From the NCBI GenBank assembly GCA_016712675.1, contig JADJQR010000001.1, forward strand, positions 1,488,001 to 1,552,000: a stretch of DNA of 64,000 nt, given 5' to 3'. Made by a program: the position numbers and the translations under genes. Below are positions 27,053 to 37,778 of the stretch, piece after piece; the first letter of the stretch is position 1, and each line of letters starts with the position of its first letter. The DNA comes from a bacterium (GTDB lineage: Bacteria > Krumholzibacteriota > Krumholzibacteriia > LZORAL124-64-63). The notes beneath the pieces were generated by a model, which saw only the letters and a list, made by a program, of their open reading frames with translations, had not been told where the DNA came from and did no database searches.

Positions 27053-27195
27053 CGCAGTGCCTGCCCCGCTCGCGGACCGGACAAGGGTCCGCGGTCTTTC
27101 CCCCGTGGGCGAGCACCCCGGCTGGCGCCGATCAGGCGTCACGGGCGCCCTGGCCCAAGTGATTGCCTCCGCTCGAAATCTATCGCCGCGAGGTC

Positions 27196-27215
27196 CGGAA
27201 GTCCAAGAACTTCCG
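27196..27215. promoter_or_regulatory. perfect inverted repeat, candidate Rrf2 operator
   Basis: CGGAAGT (27196-27202) and ACTTCCG (27209-27215) are perfect 7-base arms with a 6-base spacer. They lie in the 267-base gap between the divergent rrf2-type and deaminase genes. A second, weaker repeat, ACATG-N9-CATGT (27225-27243), follows. Position next to a regulator gene suggests autoregulation, but this is inference. Confidence 0.4.
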
Positions 27216-27319
27216 AAGCCCTTTACATGGCGGTGTTTCATGTTTACCGTGCCCGGAATTTACCCGGCTCCCGGAAGGGGGGGCGGAACAGGTGGCACAC
27301 CACAACGGACAGGGGAATC

Positions 27320-28348
27320 ATGACCTCACAGGACAGGCGGGAGTTCATCCGCACGCTGCATCTGTCGGACATCCACCGCCACTTCGACGGCTCGATCCGG
27401 CCGGCCACGCTCTGGGAGCTCTCCGAGAAGTACTACAGCGCCGTCCCGGGGCTCGACTTCGAGCAGTTCCGGCACTACCTGCAGTGGGACGAGACGCAGG
27501 ACAGCACGCTGCTGGACTACCTCGACAAGTTCCACGTTCCCCTGCAGTACACGCAGTTCTACGACAACATCCGGCGCATCGCGTACGAACTGGCCGAGGA
27601 CGCGTACCTCGACGGCGTCCGCCTGCTGGAGCTGCGCATCAACCCGCTCATCCACCGGCGGGCCGGCCTGACCAGCCGCCAGGTGCTGGCGGCCACCCGC
27701 AAGGGCTTCGATTCGTTCACCGAGAAGCATCCCGACTTCAAGGTGGGCATCAATGTGATCGCGATGCGCAACCACGGCGGCAACATGGCCCGCATCCTCC
27801 TGCGCGAGATCCTGGGCGAGCGCGAGGACTTCCACAACGGCGCCGGCGTCGTCGGCTTCGACATCGCCGGCCACGAGGCGCCGTTCCCGCCGATCCTGTT
27901 CAAGGAAGCCTATGAGCTGGCGGCGAAGATGGGCCTGAAGACCACCGCGCACGCCGGCGAGAGCGAAGGTCCCGAGCGCATCTGGGAGGCGCTGGACAAC
28001 CTGAATCCCGACCGGATCGGCCACGGTACCAGCGCCGGCCAGGACCCCGAACTCATGAAGCGCCTGGCCCGCGACGGCATCTACCTCGAGGTCTGCCTGT
28101 CGTCCAACCTGCAGACGGGCGCGGTGCCCTCGCTGAAGGAGCACCCGCTGCCGCGGTTCCTGGAGGCCGGCATCAAGGTGGCGCTCTGCACCGACAACCC
28201 GACGGTCAGCAGCACCTCGCTCTCGCGCGAGTACGAACTGGCCATGGAGACATTCGGCTTCAGCGAGGACGACATGCGCGCCATCGCCCGCATGTCCTGC
28301 CGGGGCACCTTCCTGGCCGCCGGCTGCCCGGAGGTCGGGGACGAATGA
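27320..28348 (+). CDS. adenosine deaminase family protein
   Basis: A 342-residue metal-dependent amidohydrolase-fold deaminase. The metal His pair sits in DIHRHFDGSIRP, the central catalytic HAGES contains the third metal His and Glu, IGHGT follows, and the C-terminal Asp is in CTDNPTVSSTSLSREY. The Asp-Asn form at that last site occurs in many bacterial adenosine deaminases. Adenosine is the likeliest substrate, but close relatives act on adenine or 6-aminodeoxyfutalosine (menaquinone route), which cannot be excluded. The ATG at 27320 has an AGGGGA ribosome site 5 bases upstream. It is followed after 110 bases by the phosphofructokinase gene. Confidence 0.88.
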   Translation: MTSQDRREFIRTLHLSDIHRHFDGSIRPATLWELSEKYYSAVPGLDFEQFRHYLQWDETQDSTLLDYLDKFHVPLQYTQFYDNIRRIAYELAEDAYLDGVRLLELRINPLIHRRAGLTSRQVLAATRKGFDSFTEKHPDFKVGINVIAMRNHGGNMARILLREILGEREDFHNGAGVVGFDIAGHEAPFPPILFKEAYELAAKMGLKTTAHAGESEGPERIWEALDNLNPDRIGHGTSAGQDPELMKRLARDGIYLEVCLSSNLQTGAVPSLKEHPLPRFLEAGIKVALCTDNPTVSSTSLSREYELAMETFGFSEDDMRAIARMSCRGTFLAAGCPEVGDE

Positions 28349-28458
28349 CGCGGTCGCCACTGGGCCGGTTGCCGTTGGGGCTTGCCCTGCCCGCGGCGTG
28401 GCCCGATACTGGCGGCTCCAGGGCAGGGAAAACGGTTTCAGCAGGAGGATGAGGGGAC

Positions 28459-29622
28459 ATGTCCAGGAAGCTGCGCCGCATCGCCATCCTGACCGGGGGC
28501 GGCGACGTGCCGGGCCTCAATTCGGCCATCAAGCAGGTCGTGACCCGGGCCAAGAACGAGGGCATCGAGGTCGTGGGCATCCGCCGCGGCTGGGGGGGCC
28601 TGATCAACTACCGGCCCGACGCGGACGAGGACTGGAACCGCCACTGGCGGACTGAACTGGATTGGAGCCACGTCCGGACCATCGACCGCACCGGCGGCAC
28701 CTTCCTGCACACGTCGCGCACGAACCCCGGCCGGGTGAAGGACAAGGACATGCCGGAGCACCTGCGCCGGCCCGATTGCGCCTTTCCGGCCGACCTGACC
28801 GATGTCGTCGTGGCGAACCTCGAGCACCTGCGGATCGACGCGCTGATCCCGATCGGTGGCGACGACACCCTCAGCTACGCGGCACGCCTGCACCAGGCGG
28901 GCTACCCGCAGGTGGCCATCCCCAAGACGATGGACAACGACGTCTACGGGACGGATTTCTGCATCGGGTTCAGCACTGCGGTCACGCGCTCGGTGCAGGC
29001 CATCAGCGACCTGCGGACGCCGATCGGCTCGCACGAGCGCATCGGCCTGGTCGAGCTTTTCGGGCGCAACAGCGGCGAGACCTGCCTGGTCTCGAGCTAC
29101 CTTGCGCACGTCGACCGTGCCGTCATCAGCGAAGTGCCGTTCGACATCGAGCGCCTGGCCGAGATGGTGGGGCGGGACAAGCGCGACAACCCGAGCCACT
29201 ATGCGATGGTCACCATCAGCGAGGGCGCCATCGCGCATGGTGGCGGCATCGTGGAGACCGGCGAGGAGGACGCGTACGGCCACCGCAAGCTGGGCGGCGT
29301 CGGCATGTGGGCCGCCGAACAGCTCAAGAAGCTCACCGGCCAAGGCGTGACCTACCAGCAACTGGGCTACATGATGCGCTGCGGCGCACCGGACGCGCTG
29401 GACCGCATGGTGGCCATGAACTTCGGCAACCTGGCGATGGACCTGCTGCTGGAGGGCCGCACCGGCCTGATGACCGCCCTGCGCGACGGGCGCTACGCGG
29501 CGGTGGACCTGTCGGCGATCACCGCCGGCGTCAAGCGCGTGGACGTGGCGCGCTTCTATGATCCGCGCGAGTACCGCCCGGTCATCCGCGGCGTCGAGTC
29601 GCTGCCGATGTTCCTGCGCTGA
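28459..29622 (+). CDS. 6-phosphofructokinase, predicted pyrophosphate-dependent
   Basis: A 387-residue PfkA-superfamily enzyme phosphorylating fructose 6-phosphate. The first phosphoryl-donor loop is [10 protein letters not shown] (13-22). The second is GGDDT (133-137), where ATP enzymes have GGDGS, and PKTMDND (155-161) replaces the PGTIDND of ATP enzymes. The Asp and Lys at these positions are the established determinants of PPi use. The fructose-6-phosphate region includes GRNSGE and the C-terminal [15 protein letters not shown] PPi enzyme would make the step reversible and save ATP. A few Asp/Lys-type homologues still prefer ATP, so the donor is an inference. It stands downstream of the deaminase gene and upstream of an unrelated membrane protein gene. 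Confidence 0.9.
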   Translation: MSRKLRRIAILTGGGDVPGLNSAIKQVVTRAKNEGIEVVGIRRGWGGLINYRPDADEDWNRHWRTELDWSHVRTIDRTGGTFLHTSRTNPGRVKDKDMPEHLRRPDCAFPADLTDVVVANLEHLRIDALIPIGGDDTLSYAARLHQAGYPQVAIPKTMDNDVYGTDFCIGFSTAVTRSVQAISDLRTPIGSHERIGLVELFGRNSGETCLVSSYLAHVDRAVISEVPFDIERLAEMVGRDKRDNPSHYAMVTISEGAIAHGGGIVETGEEDAYGHRKLGGVGMWAAEQLKKLTGQGVTYQQLGYMMRCGAPDALDRMVAMNFGNLAMDLLLEGRTGLMTALRDGRYAAVDLSAITAGVKRVDVARFYDPREYRPVIRGVESLPMFLR

Positions 29623-29692
29623 ACGGATTTTCCGGCGTTCCCGCGCCCGCTGGCCGCTGGACGGCCAGGGCGCGGGCGCGTATGCTTGGCCC

Positions 29693-31378
29693 ATGCCGCG
29701 ACCGCGCTTCATCCGGCTGCTCATCGCCCTCGGCATCCTGGCCGTGGGCGGGTGGCTCTTGCGGGGCTACACGACCGACGACACTTTCATCCACCTTCGT
29801 TACGCCCGGCACCTGATCGAGCGCGGGGAGATCGCCTTCAACCCTGGCGAGCCGACCTACGGCGCGACCAGCCCCCTGTGGATCTTCGGGTTGGCCCTGC
29901 TGCTGAAGCTTGGCCTGGCGCCCGACCTCGCCGCCTGGCTGCTGGGCGCCGTCTGCGGGCTGGGCGTCCTGCTGGTCGCCGACGGCATCCTCTGCCGCTT
30001 CACCTACCCCGAGAGCTGGAAGGCCGTGGTGCTGGCGCTCATCGCCGCCGAGCCGTGGTTCCTGCGCTGGACCTTCTCGGGCATGGAAACGCCGCTGGCG
30101 ACGCTTGCCCTCTTGGTCCTGCTATGGCCGCTGGTCTCAGGGCGGGATCTGGGATGGGGCGTCACCCGCGAGCCGCTCTGGCGCCGCTATCTGGGTTGGG
30201 GCGTGGCCGCCGGGCTGGCCGGTCTGGTGCGCCCGGAGTTCCTGCTCCTGGCCCCGGCCGCCCTGCCGATCCTGCTCTGGTTCGAGTACTACCGCGCCAG
30301 CGCCGTCGGCGGCGTGACCGCGCGTCACAAGGCCCGCCCCGTGGCCCCGGCCCTCGCGGCGGCAGCGGGCTGGTTGGCCGCGGCCGGCCCGTGGCTGCTC
30401 TATTCCCACTGGGCGTTCGGACGCGCGCTGCCGGACACGGCTGCCGCCAAGAGCGGCGCCTTGATCGGCGACCCGGTGCAGCTGGCGGTGGGCCTGTGGC
30501 AGGCTGCCCGTCCCCTGCTCGCGGTCGCGGGTTTCTACGTGCTGGTGCCCCTCGTGCTCGTCGTTCTGGTGCTGGTCACGCGACGCGAACCGGACGAGCC
30601 GGCGGCCGGAGGTCCAGCGGGTTCCGCCGGCGCAGCGGACTCGGGTGGCTTCGGCGCCTGGTCGGTCTGGGGACCGGTGGCCTTCGTCGGGGTGGCGGTG
30701 ACCTGGACCGTGCTGCTGCTGGGCGGCTACGCCGCGCGCCAGGTCTGGGTGATCTCCCGCTATGTCAGTCCCCTCGTACCCGTTGGCGTGCTGGCCCTGA
30801 GCCTGCTTGCCGAGTGGCTGCTGCACGGTCCGGGTCTGGGTCGCGCCGTCCGCCGGCTCGGACATGTCCTGGCGCTGGCCGGCATCGTGCTCGGGCTGGG
30901 CCTGAACGCGTGGATCTTCGGCGCACAGGTCCTGCCGCACGCGAGGGCATTCCCGCCGGGCGTGCGCGCGTGCTACGGCGAGGTCGGTCGCTGGCTGGCC
31001 GACAACCTGGAGCCCGGCGGCACCGTCGCGGCGCTGGACATCGGCGCGGTCGGCAGCTTCAGCGACCGGCGTGTCCTGGACCTGATGGGGCTGGTCAGCC
31101 CTGCCATCCGCGAACTCGGACAGCGGCAGGGTTTCGCCGCCATGGTCGAATCCGGCGCCTGGCTGCGCGCGGAGCCGGGCCACCCGCCGGCGTACCTGGT
31201 CGACCGCACCGACGGCCCTCCGCGCTGGGCAGGCCGCACGGTGGACGGTGTCCGCTTCGAACTGCTGCGGACATGTCTGCTGGCCGGCGTCGGACTTCGC
31301 GAAAGCCAGCCGTGGACGGTGGCGCTCTACCGGCTGGTGCCCGCCGAAACGCTGGCCAGCCCGCCGGCCGGTGGGTAG
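29693..31378 (+). CDS. GT-C-type membrane glycosyltransferase-like protein
   Basis: A 561-residue polytopic protein with about eleven hydrophobic segments and a ~140-residue soluble C-terminal region. The first extracytoplasmic loop carries TTDDTFIHLRYARHL followed by FNPGEPTYGATSPLW. This Asp-Asp plus 'RYARxL...NPGE...SPLW' signature is characteristic of a bacterial GT-C family related to ArnT/PMT, using polyprenyl-phosphate sugars. The acceptor is unknown. The ATG at 29693 is 70 bases after the PFK stop. Its last 52 bases overlap the convergent phosphatase gene. It is a different subfamily from the gene at 8953, whose loop lacks the Asp-Asp pair. Confidence 0.75.
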   Translation: MPRPRFIRLLIALGILAVGGWLLRGYTTDDTFIHLRYARHLIERGEIAFNPGEPTYGATSPLWIFGLALLLKLGLAPDLAAWLLGAVCGLGVLLVADGILCRFTYPESWKAVVLALIAAEPWFLRWTFSGMETPLATLALLVLLWPLVSGRDLGWGVTREPLWRRYLGWGVAAGLAGLVRPEFLLLAPAALPILLWFEYYRASAVGGVTARHKARPVAPALAAAAGWLAAAGPWLLYSHWAFGRALPDTAAAKSGALIGDPVQLAVGLWQAARPLLAVAGFYVLVPLVLVVLVLVTRREPDEPAAGGPAGSAGAADSGGFGAWSVWGPVAFVGVAVTWTVLLLGGYAARQVWVISRYVSPLVPVGVLALSLLAEWLLHGPGLGRAVRRLGHVLALAGIVLGLGLNAWIFGAQVLPHARAFPPGVRACYGEVGRWLADNLEPGGTVAALDIGAVGSFSDRRVLDLMGLVSPAIRELGQRQGFAAMVESGAWLRAEPGHPPAYLVDRTDGPPRWAGRTVDGVRFELLRTCLLAGVGLRESQPWTVALYRLVPAETLASPPAGG

Positions 31379-32601
31379 GCCGCGGCCGGCAGCCTGCGGA
31401 TCACCACCACGCTGACATCGTCGGCCAGCGGTGCGTCACGCCCGAAGGCGCGCACGGCGGCAATCACCGCCTCGGCGATGTCTGCGGCCGGCTCAGCGCG
31501 CCGTGCGGCCACCAGACCGGCCAGGCGCTCACGCCCGAATTCGTGCAGCTCGTCCTCGCCGCCCGGGCCCTGTGGGTCCAGGCGCTCGGTGACGCCGTCG
31601 CTGTAGACCAGCAGCGCGTCGCCCGGCTCCAGCGCGACGTAGCCGCGCCGGTACGCGGCATCCGGCAGCGGGCCGAGCACGGGCCCGCAGGTCATCAGTT
31701 CGCGTACATCGCCGTCGGCTGTCGCCAGCAGCGGCGGCGGGTGGCCCCCGTTGACGTAGACCAGGCCGCCGGTGGTCTCCAGTTCGCCGTAGAACAGCGA
31801 GATGAAGCGGCTGGCCAGCCCGCCCTGGTTGATCACGCGGTTCAGCCGGGCCACCGTGGCGTTGATCTTCTCGCCCCGTGCCTGTCCCATGCGCATGCCG
31901 ACCACGACGTCGCGCGCCTGCAGGGCAGCCGGCAAGCCGTGACCGCTGGCGTCCGCGAGCAGGAACCCGATCGTGCCCGGCTCCACGTCCTGCACGTCAT
32001 AGACGTCGCCGCCGACCTCGTCGGCGGGCAGGCTGATCGCGGCGATCTCGAAGCCCGGCAGCACGGGCAGGCAGCCCGGCAGCAGCGAGTGCTGGATGCT
32101 GCGCGCCTGGCGCATCTGCGAAGCCAGGATCTGCATACGAAGCTTCAGGCCGACCGCCGCGCGGATCGTCTCGAGCAGGACCAGGAGGTCTTCCTCGCTG
32201 CCGTGGTGGCGGATGCTCAGGCTGAGGATGTAGTTCGGGTCGCGGCCGACCAGGATCGCCGCCGAATCAGTGTCCCCGAACTGCGACTCGACGGCGGGGT
32301 CGAAGCCCGGCGAGCTGGGCGAAATGACCCACAGGCGGCGGCGCTCGATGTCGCGCACGACCTGGTAGTCCTTGCTGATGGTCTTGCCCGCCAGCGCGGC
32401 GCCCAGGCCGCCGACGCTCTCGATCAGGTCATAGTCGTGCTTGCGCTCGCGGTACAATCGGCCGCTGGTGATGCCCAGCTGCTCCGCCGCCGGGTTGTCC
32501 ACCAGCAGGTGAAGCACGTCACGGAGCATCGCCTCGCCGCCCGCCGAGTCGTCGATCGTCCCGAGCAGCGCTTCCACGGTACGGTAAAGCCGCTTGTGCA
32601 C
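31327..32601 (-). CDS. GAF-domain PP2C-type (RsbU/SpoIIE) serine phosphatase
   Basis: A 424-residue cytoplasmic phosphatase. Residues ~1-165 form a GAF-like sensor (LLGTIDDSAGGEAMLRDVLHLLV, then VISPSSPGFDPAVESQFGD). A short helix with RQARSIQHSLLPGCLP, the linker typical of RsbU-like enzymes, leads to the SpoIIE/PP2C domain. There DEVGGDVYDV, LLADASGHGLPAALQA, VNGGHPPPLL, LVYSDGVTERLD and the terminal ADDVSVVVI supply the metal-binding Asp residues. Such enzymes dephosphorylate anti-anti-sigma (STAS) proteins or related signalling partners. None is encoded nearby. The GTG start at 32601 has an AAGG-type site. The 3' end overlaps the GT-C gene by 52 bases. Confidence 0.88.
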   Translation of the reverse strand: MHKRLYRTVEALLGTIDDSAGGEAMLRDVLHLLVDNPAAEQLGITSGRLYRERKHDYDLIESVGGLGAALAGKTISKDYQVVRDIERRRLWVISPSSPGFDPAVESQFGDTDSAAILVGRDPNYILSLSIRHHGSEEDLLVLLETIRAAVGLKLRMQILASQMRQARSIQHSLLPGCLPVLPGFEIAAISLPADEVGGDVYDVQDVEPGTIGFLLADASGHGLPAALQARDVVVGMRMGQARGEKINATVARLNRVINQGGLASRFISLFYGELETTGGLVYVNGGHPPPLLATADGDVRELMTCGPVLGPLPDAAYRRGYVALEPGDALLVYSDGVTERLDPQGPGGEDELHEFGRERLAGLVAARRAEPAADIAEAVIAAVRAFGRDAPLADDVSVVVIRRLPAAAYPPAGGLASVSAGTSR

Positions 32602-32648
32602 CCTTGCGTCGTCCTTCCCGGCGCGGAACCCGCGCCCGACCTGGAAGG

Positions 32649-32654
32649 TACAAT
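32649..32654 (+). promoter_or_regulatory. candidate -10 element for the moxR operon
   Basis: TACAAT, one mismatch from consensus, lies about 105 bases upstream of the GTG at 32758 in the divergent gap with the phosphatase gene. The -35 region at 17-base spacing (GAACCC) is poor, so the call is weak. Confidence 0.25.
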
Positions 32655-32757
32655 CCGGAACGTCCCCAGGCCAGCGCGCGGGGGTGGACGGGCGCCGCCC
32701 GCGGCCTTATCGTCCCTGTCCGATCGCTGGCCCCCGGAATCCCGAAAGGACGACACC

Positions 32758-33737
<980 letters not shown>

Positions 33738-33741
<4 letters not shown>

Positions 33742-34634
33742 ACTCGCCGCTGCTGACCCCGGAACTGGCGGGTCAGCTCGGACGGCTTGACCTCGTGGCG
33801 CGGCTCGTCGTCGAGGGCTTCCTGCTCGGGCTGCACAAGAGCCCCTACCACGGCTTCTCCGCCGAGTTCGCCGAGTACCGCCAGTACATCCCCGGCGAGC
33901 CCGTGGCCAACATGGACTGGCGCGCGTTCGCCAAGTCCGATCGGCACTACCTGAAGGTGTTCACCGAGGAGACGAACCTCCGGGCGACCATCCTGGTCGA
34001 CTGCTCGGCCAGCATGGACTTCCGGGGCGAGCCCCGGCGCCCGGACAAGAAGCGGTATGCGGCCTACCTCGCTGCCGCGCTCAGCTACCTCCTGCTGCGC
34101 CAGAACGACGCGGTGGGCCTGATCACCTTTGACCAGGCGCCGCTGGCGTCGGTGCCGGCCCGTTCGTTGCGGCGCCAGTTCTTCCAGGTGCTGAAAGTAC
34201 TCGACGACCTGCCGCCCGGCACCGGTACCGACTTGGGCGCCGTGCTGCACCAGGTGGCGGAAAGGGTGCCGCGACGGGGGCTGGTCATCCTGCTGAGCGA
34301 TCTGATGGACGATCCGGCCAGGATCGTCGACGGCCTGAAGCACTTCCGTCATCGCGGCCACGAAGTCATCGTGTTCCAGATCCTCGACCCCCGCGAGATC
34401 GACCTCGACTACCGCGGCGAAGTCGAGTTCGAGTCCCTGGAGGAGCCCGGGCTGCGCGTCCGGCTGGAGCCGGCCCACGTGCGCGAGGCCTACCGCGAGC
34501 GGTTCGAGGCGTGGCGCGCGCACGTGCGGCGCGAATGTCGCCGCCAACGCGTCGACCTGGTCGAGATCACGACCGACACCCCGTTCGCGCGCGGGCTGGG
34601 CGCCTACCTGCGCAAGCGCCGGCGGCTCTACTGA
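33738..34634 (+). CDS. DUF58 domain protein (VWA-like, MoxR partner)
   Basis: A 298-residue cytoplasmic protein. The DUF58 signature lies in residues ~40-90 (GEPVANMDWRAFAKSD, then FTEETNLRATILVDCSASMDF). It merges into a von Willebrand A-like fold with the MIDAS-type DxSxS (DCSAS) and later TDLG and LLSDLMDD motifs, so divalent-metal binding is plausible. It probably serves as the MoxR client/partner. The GTG start at 33738 overlaps the moxR stop by 4 bases, and the stop overlaps the next ATG by one base. Confidence 0.9.
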
Positions 34635-36754
34635 TGCCACTGTCGTTCCTCAATCCCGGCCTGCTGCTGGGGGCGGTCGCCGCGGCGCTGCCGGTGGTGC
34701 TGCACTTCCTCAGCCGTCGCCGCGCGCGCCGCGAGTCGTTCAGCGACCTTCGTTTCCTCGAGCAGGCGCGCGCGGGGCAAGCGCGCTCGCTCGGCGTGCG
34801 CCGCTGGCTGCTGTTGCTGCTGCGGGTGCTGGCCCTGCTGCTGGTGGTCGCCGGAGCGGCAGGACCGCGCTGGGGCGGTTTGGGGAGCGCGGACGGCGCC
34901 GGCAGTTCGTACCTGCTGATCATCGACGTGAGCGCCAGTGCAGGCGCCCGCCGCGGCACCGGCACCGTGCTGGAGGCGGCGCGCCGGGAGGCCGCTGACC
35001 TGGTGCGCCAGCTGCCGGCCGGCGCCGCGGTGCAGGTGATCGTCGCGTCCGGACGCGCCGAGGCCCTGTTCGGCGACTGGCTGCCGGCGGGCGAGGCGGC
35101 CGCCGCCGCCCTGGCCGATATCCAGCCCACCGACGGTGGCTTCGACCTGGCGTCGGTGCTGCGCGAAGCCTCGCGGCAGGCGGCCCGTGCGCCGGGTTCT
35201 CCCGTGAACCTGATCCTGTTCGGCGACCTCCAGGAGCCCGCGGCCGATGCCGAAGCCGAACAGGCGGCCGTGGCGCTGCGCGGTGCGCGGGAGGTGCACG
35301 TGCTGCTGCGCGAAGTGGCCCCGGACCGCGGGCCGGCGGGCGGGGTGGTGGCCGTCCAGGTGCCGACCCGCGCTCTGCGGCCCGGCGAAACGGCCACCGT
35401 GAAGGCGACGGTGGTCCCGGCCCGGACGGGACAGGTCTTCGCCCTGGAACTGGACGGGACGACCGTCGCCGAAGCCGTCGCCGCCGGTCCGCCCGGACAG
35501 GCAGCCGAACTCGAGTTCGCCGTTGCGGTGCCCGGCCCGGGTCTGCACGCGGGTTGGGTGCGCACCGAGAGCGACATCATGGCTGCCGATGACCGGCGGC
35601 CTTTCGTGCTGGCGGTGCCCCCTCGTCTGGGCGTGCTGGTGGTCCATGGCCCCGATCGGGCCGGCGACGGCGCGGCCGGACGCGGGGGCTGGCGCTACCT
35701 GGCGCAGGCGCTGGCCCCTGGCGGGGACTCCGGCGCGTTCATGGTCACCGCCCGGGCGAGCGACGAGGTCACGACCGAGGCCCTGGCGACCGCCGGCGTC
35801 ATCGCCCTGGTCGATCCCGGTCCGCTCGGACGTTCCGGACTGGATGCCCTGGCCGGCCGCCTGGCCACGGGGGGCGGCATCCTGCTGGCGGCCGGTGATC
35901 CGCTGGTCAGCCAGCACCTGGACCAGGTGCTGCTGCCGGCGCTGGGGCTGCCGGGGCCGGCGCCGGCCGTGGCGGCGGCCGGCACTGGGGTGCATGCCCG
36001 TATCGTGGACGTATCGCACCCGCTGCTGGCCGGGCTCGACGATGCGGCCCGGCGCGCACTCGAGGACGTGCGCTGGCGGCGCTGGCTGGCACACCCGATT
36101 GAAGGGTCGCGCGTGGTGCTCGAGTTGGCGGGCGGTCAGCCGCTGCTGATCGAGCGCGAGGCCGGGCCGGGGCGACTGGCGGTTCTGGCGACGCATCTGG
36201 GTCCGGACGCCGGGGATTTCGCCCGCAGCCCCATGGCCGTGCCGCTGCTGCAACGGACCTGTTCCTGGCTCGGAGGGGGTAGCGCGCAGGACGGTGCGGG
36301 GACGTCGCTGGCCGGCCGACCGACCGGCGTGCGCCCGCGGCCCGGGATCCCGTCCGCTGCGCTGGCCGCGGGTGTCATCGCCACGGGGCCGGTCGCCGGC
36401 CAGGGCGCCGCGGTCGAACTCGAATGGCGCGACGGGCTGCCCTGGCTGGCGGCCGGTCCCGTCGACCGCGCGGGGTTCGTCGCCTTCCTGGCTGCCGCCG
36501 ACACCGTGGGGCTGGTCGCGGTCGGCGTGCCGCCGGAGGAGACCCTGCGCCCCCACGAAGGCGGCGACGGTTGGCGCCGTCGCCTCGGGGCGTTGGGCCT
36601 GACGGTGGCGGCACCATCGTCGGGAGACGGCTCCGCCACGCTGGCAGCCGCGCTTGCCGGGCGTGATCTGGCTCCGTGGGCCTTCCTGTTGGCTGTGGTC
36701 TTGCTGGCGATCGAACTTGCCGCGGGGACGGGACGCTCCCGCCGCGGGAGTTGA
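34634..36754 (+). CDS. BatA-like membrane protein with N-terminal double-transmembrane domain
   Basis: A 706-residue protein. The N-terminus (FLNPGLLLGAVAAALPVVLHFLSRRR, then WLLLLLRVLALLLVVAGAAGPRWG) is the two-helix aerotolerance-regulator domain (PF07584/TIGR02226). Residues ~90-230 form a VWA-like fold (LLIIDVSASAGARRG). After a beta-rich middle, residues ~340-540 resemble a class I glutamine-amidotransferase-like fold as in larger BatA-type proteins. The C-terminal helix (WAFLLAVVLLAIELA) anchors it again. It is probably the membrane partner of MoxR and DUF58 in the periplasm. The ATG at 34634 shares one base with the DUF58 stop (TGATG). The exact role is unknown. Confidence 0.82.
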   Translation: MPLSFLNPGLLLGAVAAALPVVLHFLSRRRARRESFSDLRFLEQARAGQARSLGVRRWLLLLLRVLALLLVVAGAAGPRWGGLGSADGAGSSYLLIIDVSASAGARRGTGTVLEAARREAADLVRQLPAGAAVQVIVASGRAEALFGDWLPAGEAAAAALADIQPTDGGFDLASVLREASRQAARAPGSPVNLILFGDLQEPAADAEAEQAAVALRGAREVHVLLREVAPDRGPAGGVVAVQVPTRALRPGETATVKATVVPARTGQVFALELDGTTVAEAVAAGPPGQAAELEFAVAVPGPGLHAGWVRTESDIMAADDRRPFVLAVPPRLGVLVVHGPDRAGDGAAGRGGWRYLAQALAPGGDSGAFMVTARASDEVTTEALATAGVIALVDPGPLGRSGLDALAGRLATGGGILLAAGDPLVSQHLDQVLLPALGLPGPAPAVAAAGTGVHARIVDVSHPLLAGLDDAARRALEDVRWRRWLAHPIEGSRVVLELAGGQPLLIEREAGPGRLAVLATHLGPDAGDFARSPMAVPLLQRTCSWLGGGSAQDGAGTSLAGRPTGVRPRPGIPSAALAAGVIATGPVAGQGAAVELEWRDGLPWLAAGPVDRAGFVAFLAAADTVGLVAVGVPPEETLRPHEGGDGWRRRLGALGLTVAAPSSGDGSATLAAALAGRDLAPWAFLLAVVLLAIELAAGTGRSRRGS

Positions 36755-36872
36755 AATCGGGACCGGTCGACCCCATCTTGCCGTAACGGTCGGCAGCCGG
36801 GCGGGGTCGGCGGGCCGACGATCCGGGAAGCATCCGCGCCCGGCCCCCGACACCCCAGCGGCAGGTGCTGCC

Positions 36873-37778
36873 ATGTGGAACTACTCCGACAAGGTGATGG
36901 ACCACTTCCTCAACCCACGCAACGTCGGTGAGCTTCCCCGGCCCGACGGCGTCGGCGAGGTGGGTTCGATGGCCTGTGGCGACGCGTTGCGGCTGGCGTT
37001 TCGGCTCGGCCCCGACGGGCGCATCGCCGAGGCTAGGTTCCAGACCTTCGGCTGCGGCAGTGCCATCGCTTCCAGCAGCATCCTGACCGAGATGATCCGC
37101 GGCCTGACCCTCGAAGAAGCCTCGCGCGTCACGAACGAGGACATCGCCCGTGAACTAGGCGGCCTGCCGCGCGAGAAGATGCACTGCTCGGTGATGGGGC
37201 GGGAGGCGCTCGAGGCGGCGATGTTGGACTACTACCGCCGCCAGGGGCGCGACGTGCCGTGCCATCTGCTGGTGGGTACGACCCTGCTGTGCCATTGCTA
37301 CCAGGTGACGAGGGAGACGGTTCGCGAGGCGATCGAGCGCCATGGTCTGGAGACCGTCGAGGACGTCACCGACCACACGAAGGCCGGCGGCGGCTGCGGG
37401 GACTGTCATCACGAGATCGCCGACCTGTTGCGTGAGTCCGCCGATCGCCGCGCGGCGCCGCCGATCGCTACGTCCGGGCATCTGGTGGAATTGGCGCCGC
37501 TCGTGCCGCGACGTTCCGGCGGGCCCGAACACGATCCGGCCGACGCGGCGATGGTCGGGCGCATCGCTGACCTGCTCCGCACCGAGATTTCACCGGCGCT
37601 GTCGGGCGATGGTGGCGACATCGAGTTCGTGCGCTACCGGGACCTGCGGGTCTACGTGCGCCTGACGGGGAACTGCGCGGCCTGCCGCTCCTCGGCCGCC
37701 ACCATCGGCGGCCTGGTGGAGCCGCGCCTGCGCGAGTTCGTCGACCATCGCCTGACCGTGGTCGAGGTGGACCGGTGA
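36873..37778 (+). CDS. nifU: NifU-type Fe-S cluster assembly scaffold (three-domain)
   Basis: A 301-residue modular scaffold. The N-terminal IscU-like domain has Cys 35, 61 and 105 (SMACGD, FGCGSA, MHCSVM). The central BFD-type domain has CHC (140/142) and CGDC (175/178), the permanent [2Fe-2S] ligands. The C-terminal NifU/Nfu domain has CAAC (268/271). All ligand Cys of Azotobacter NifU are present at similar positions. It builds Fe-S clusters with sulfur from the adjacent NifS. The next start overlaps its stop by one base. No nitrogenase gene is nearby, so this is probably the general housekeeping system, as in some epsilonproteobacteria. Confidence 0.95.
   Translation: MWNYSDKVMDHFLNPRNVGELPRPDGVGEVGSMACGDALRLAFRLGPDGRIAEARFQTFGCGSAIASSSILTEMIRGLTLEEASRVTNEDIARELGGLPREKMHCSVMGREALEAAMLDYYRRQGRDVPCHLLVGTTLLCHCYQVTRETVREAIERHGLETVEDVTDHTKAGGGCGDCHHEIADLLRESADRRAAPPIATSGHLVELAPLVPRRSGGPEHDPADAAMVGRIADLLRTEISPALSGDGGDIEFVRYRDLRVYVRLTGNCAACRSSAATIGGLVEPRLREFVDHRLTVVEVDR

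Noticed and set aside
29686-32757. Plus-strand frame continuing from 29686 into moxR as one 1351-codon protein
   Set aside because: The in-frame upstream part reads through the other frame of the GT-C gene and antisense to the phosphatase. The MoxR domain begins at the GTG at 32758 with its own ribosome site.
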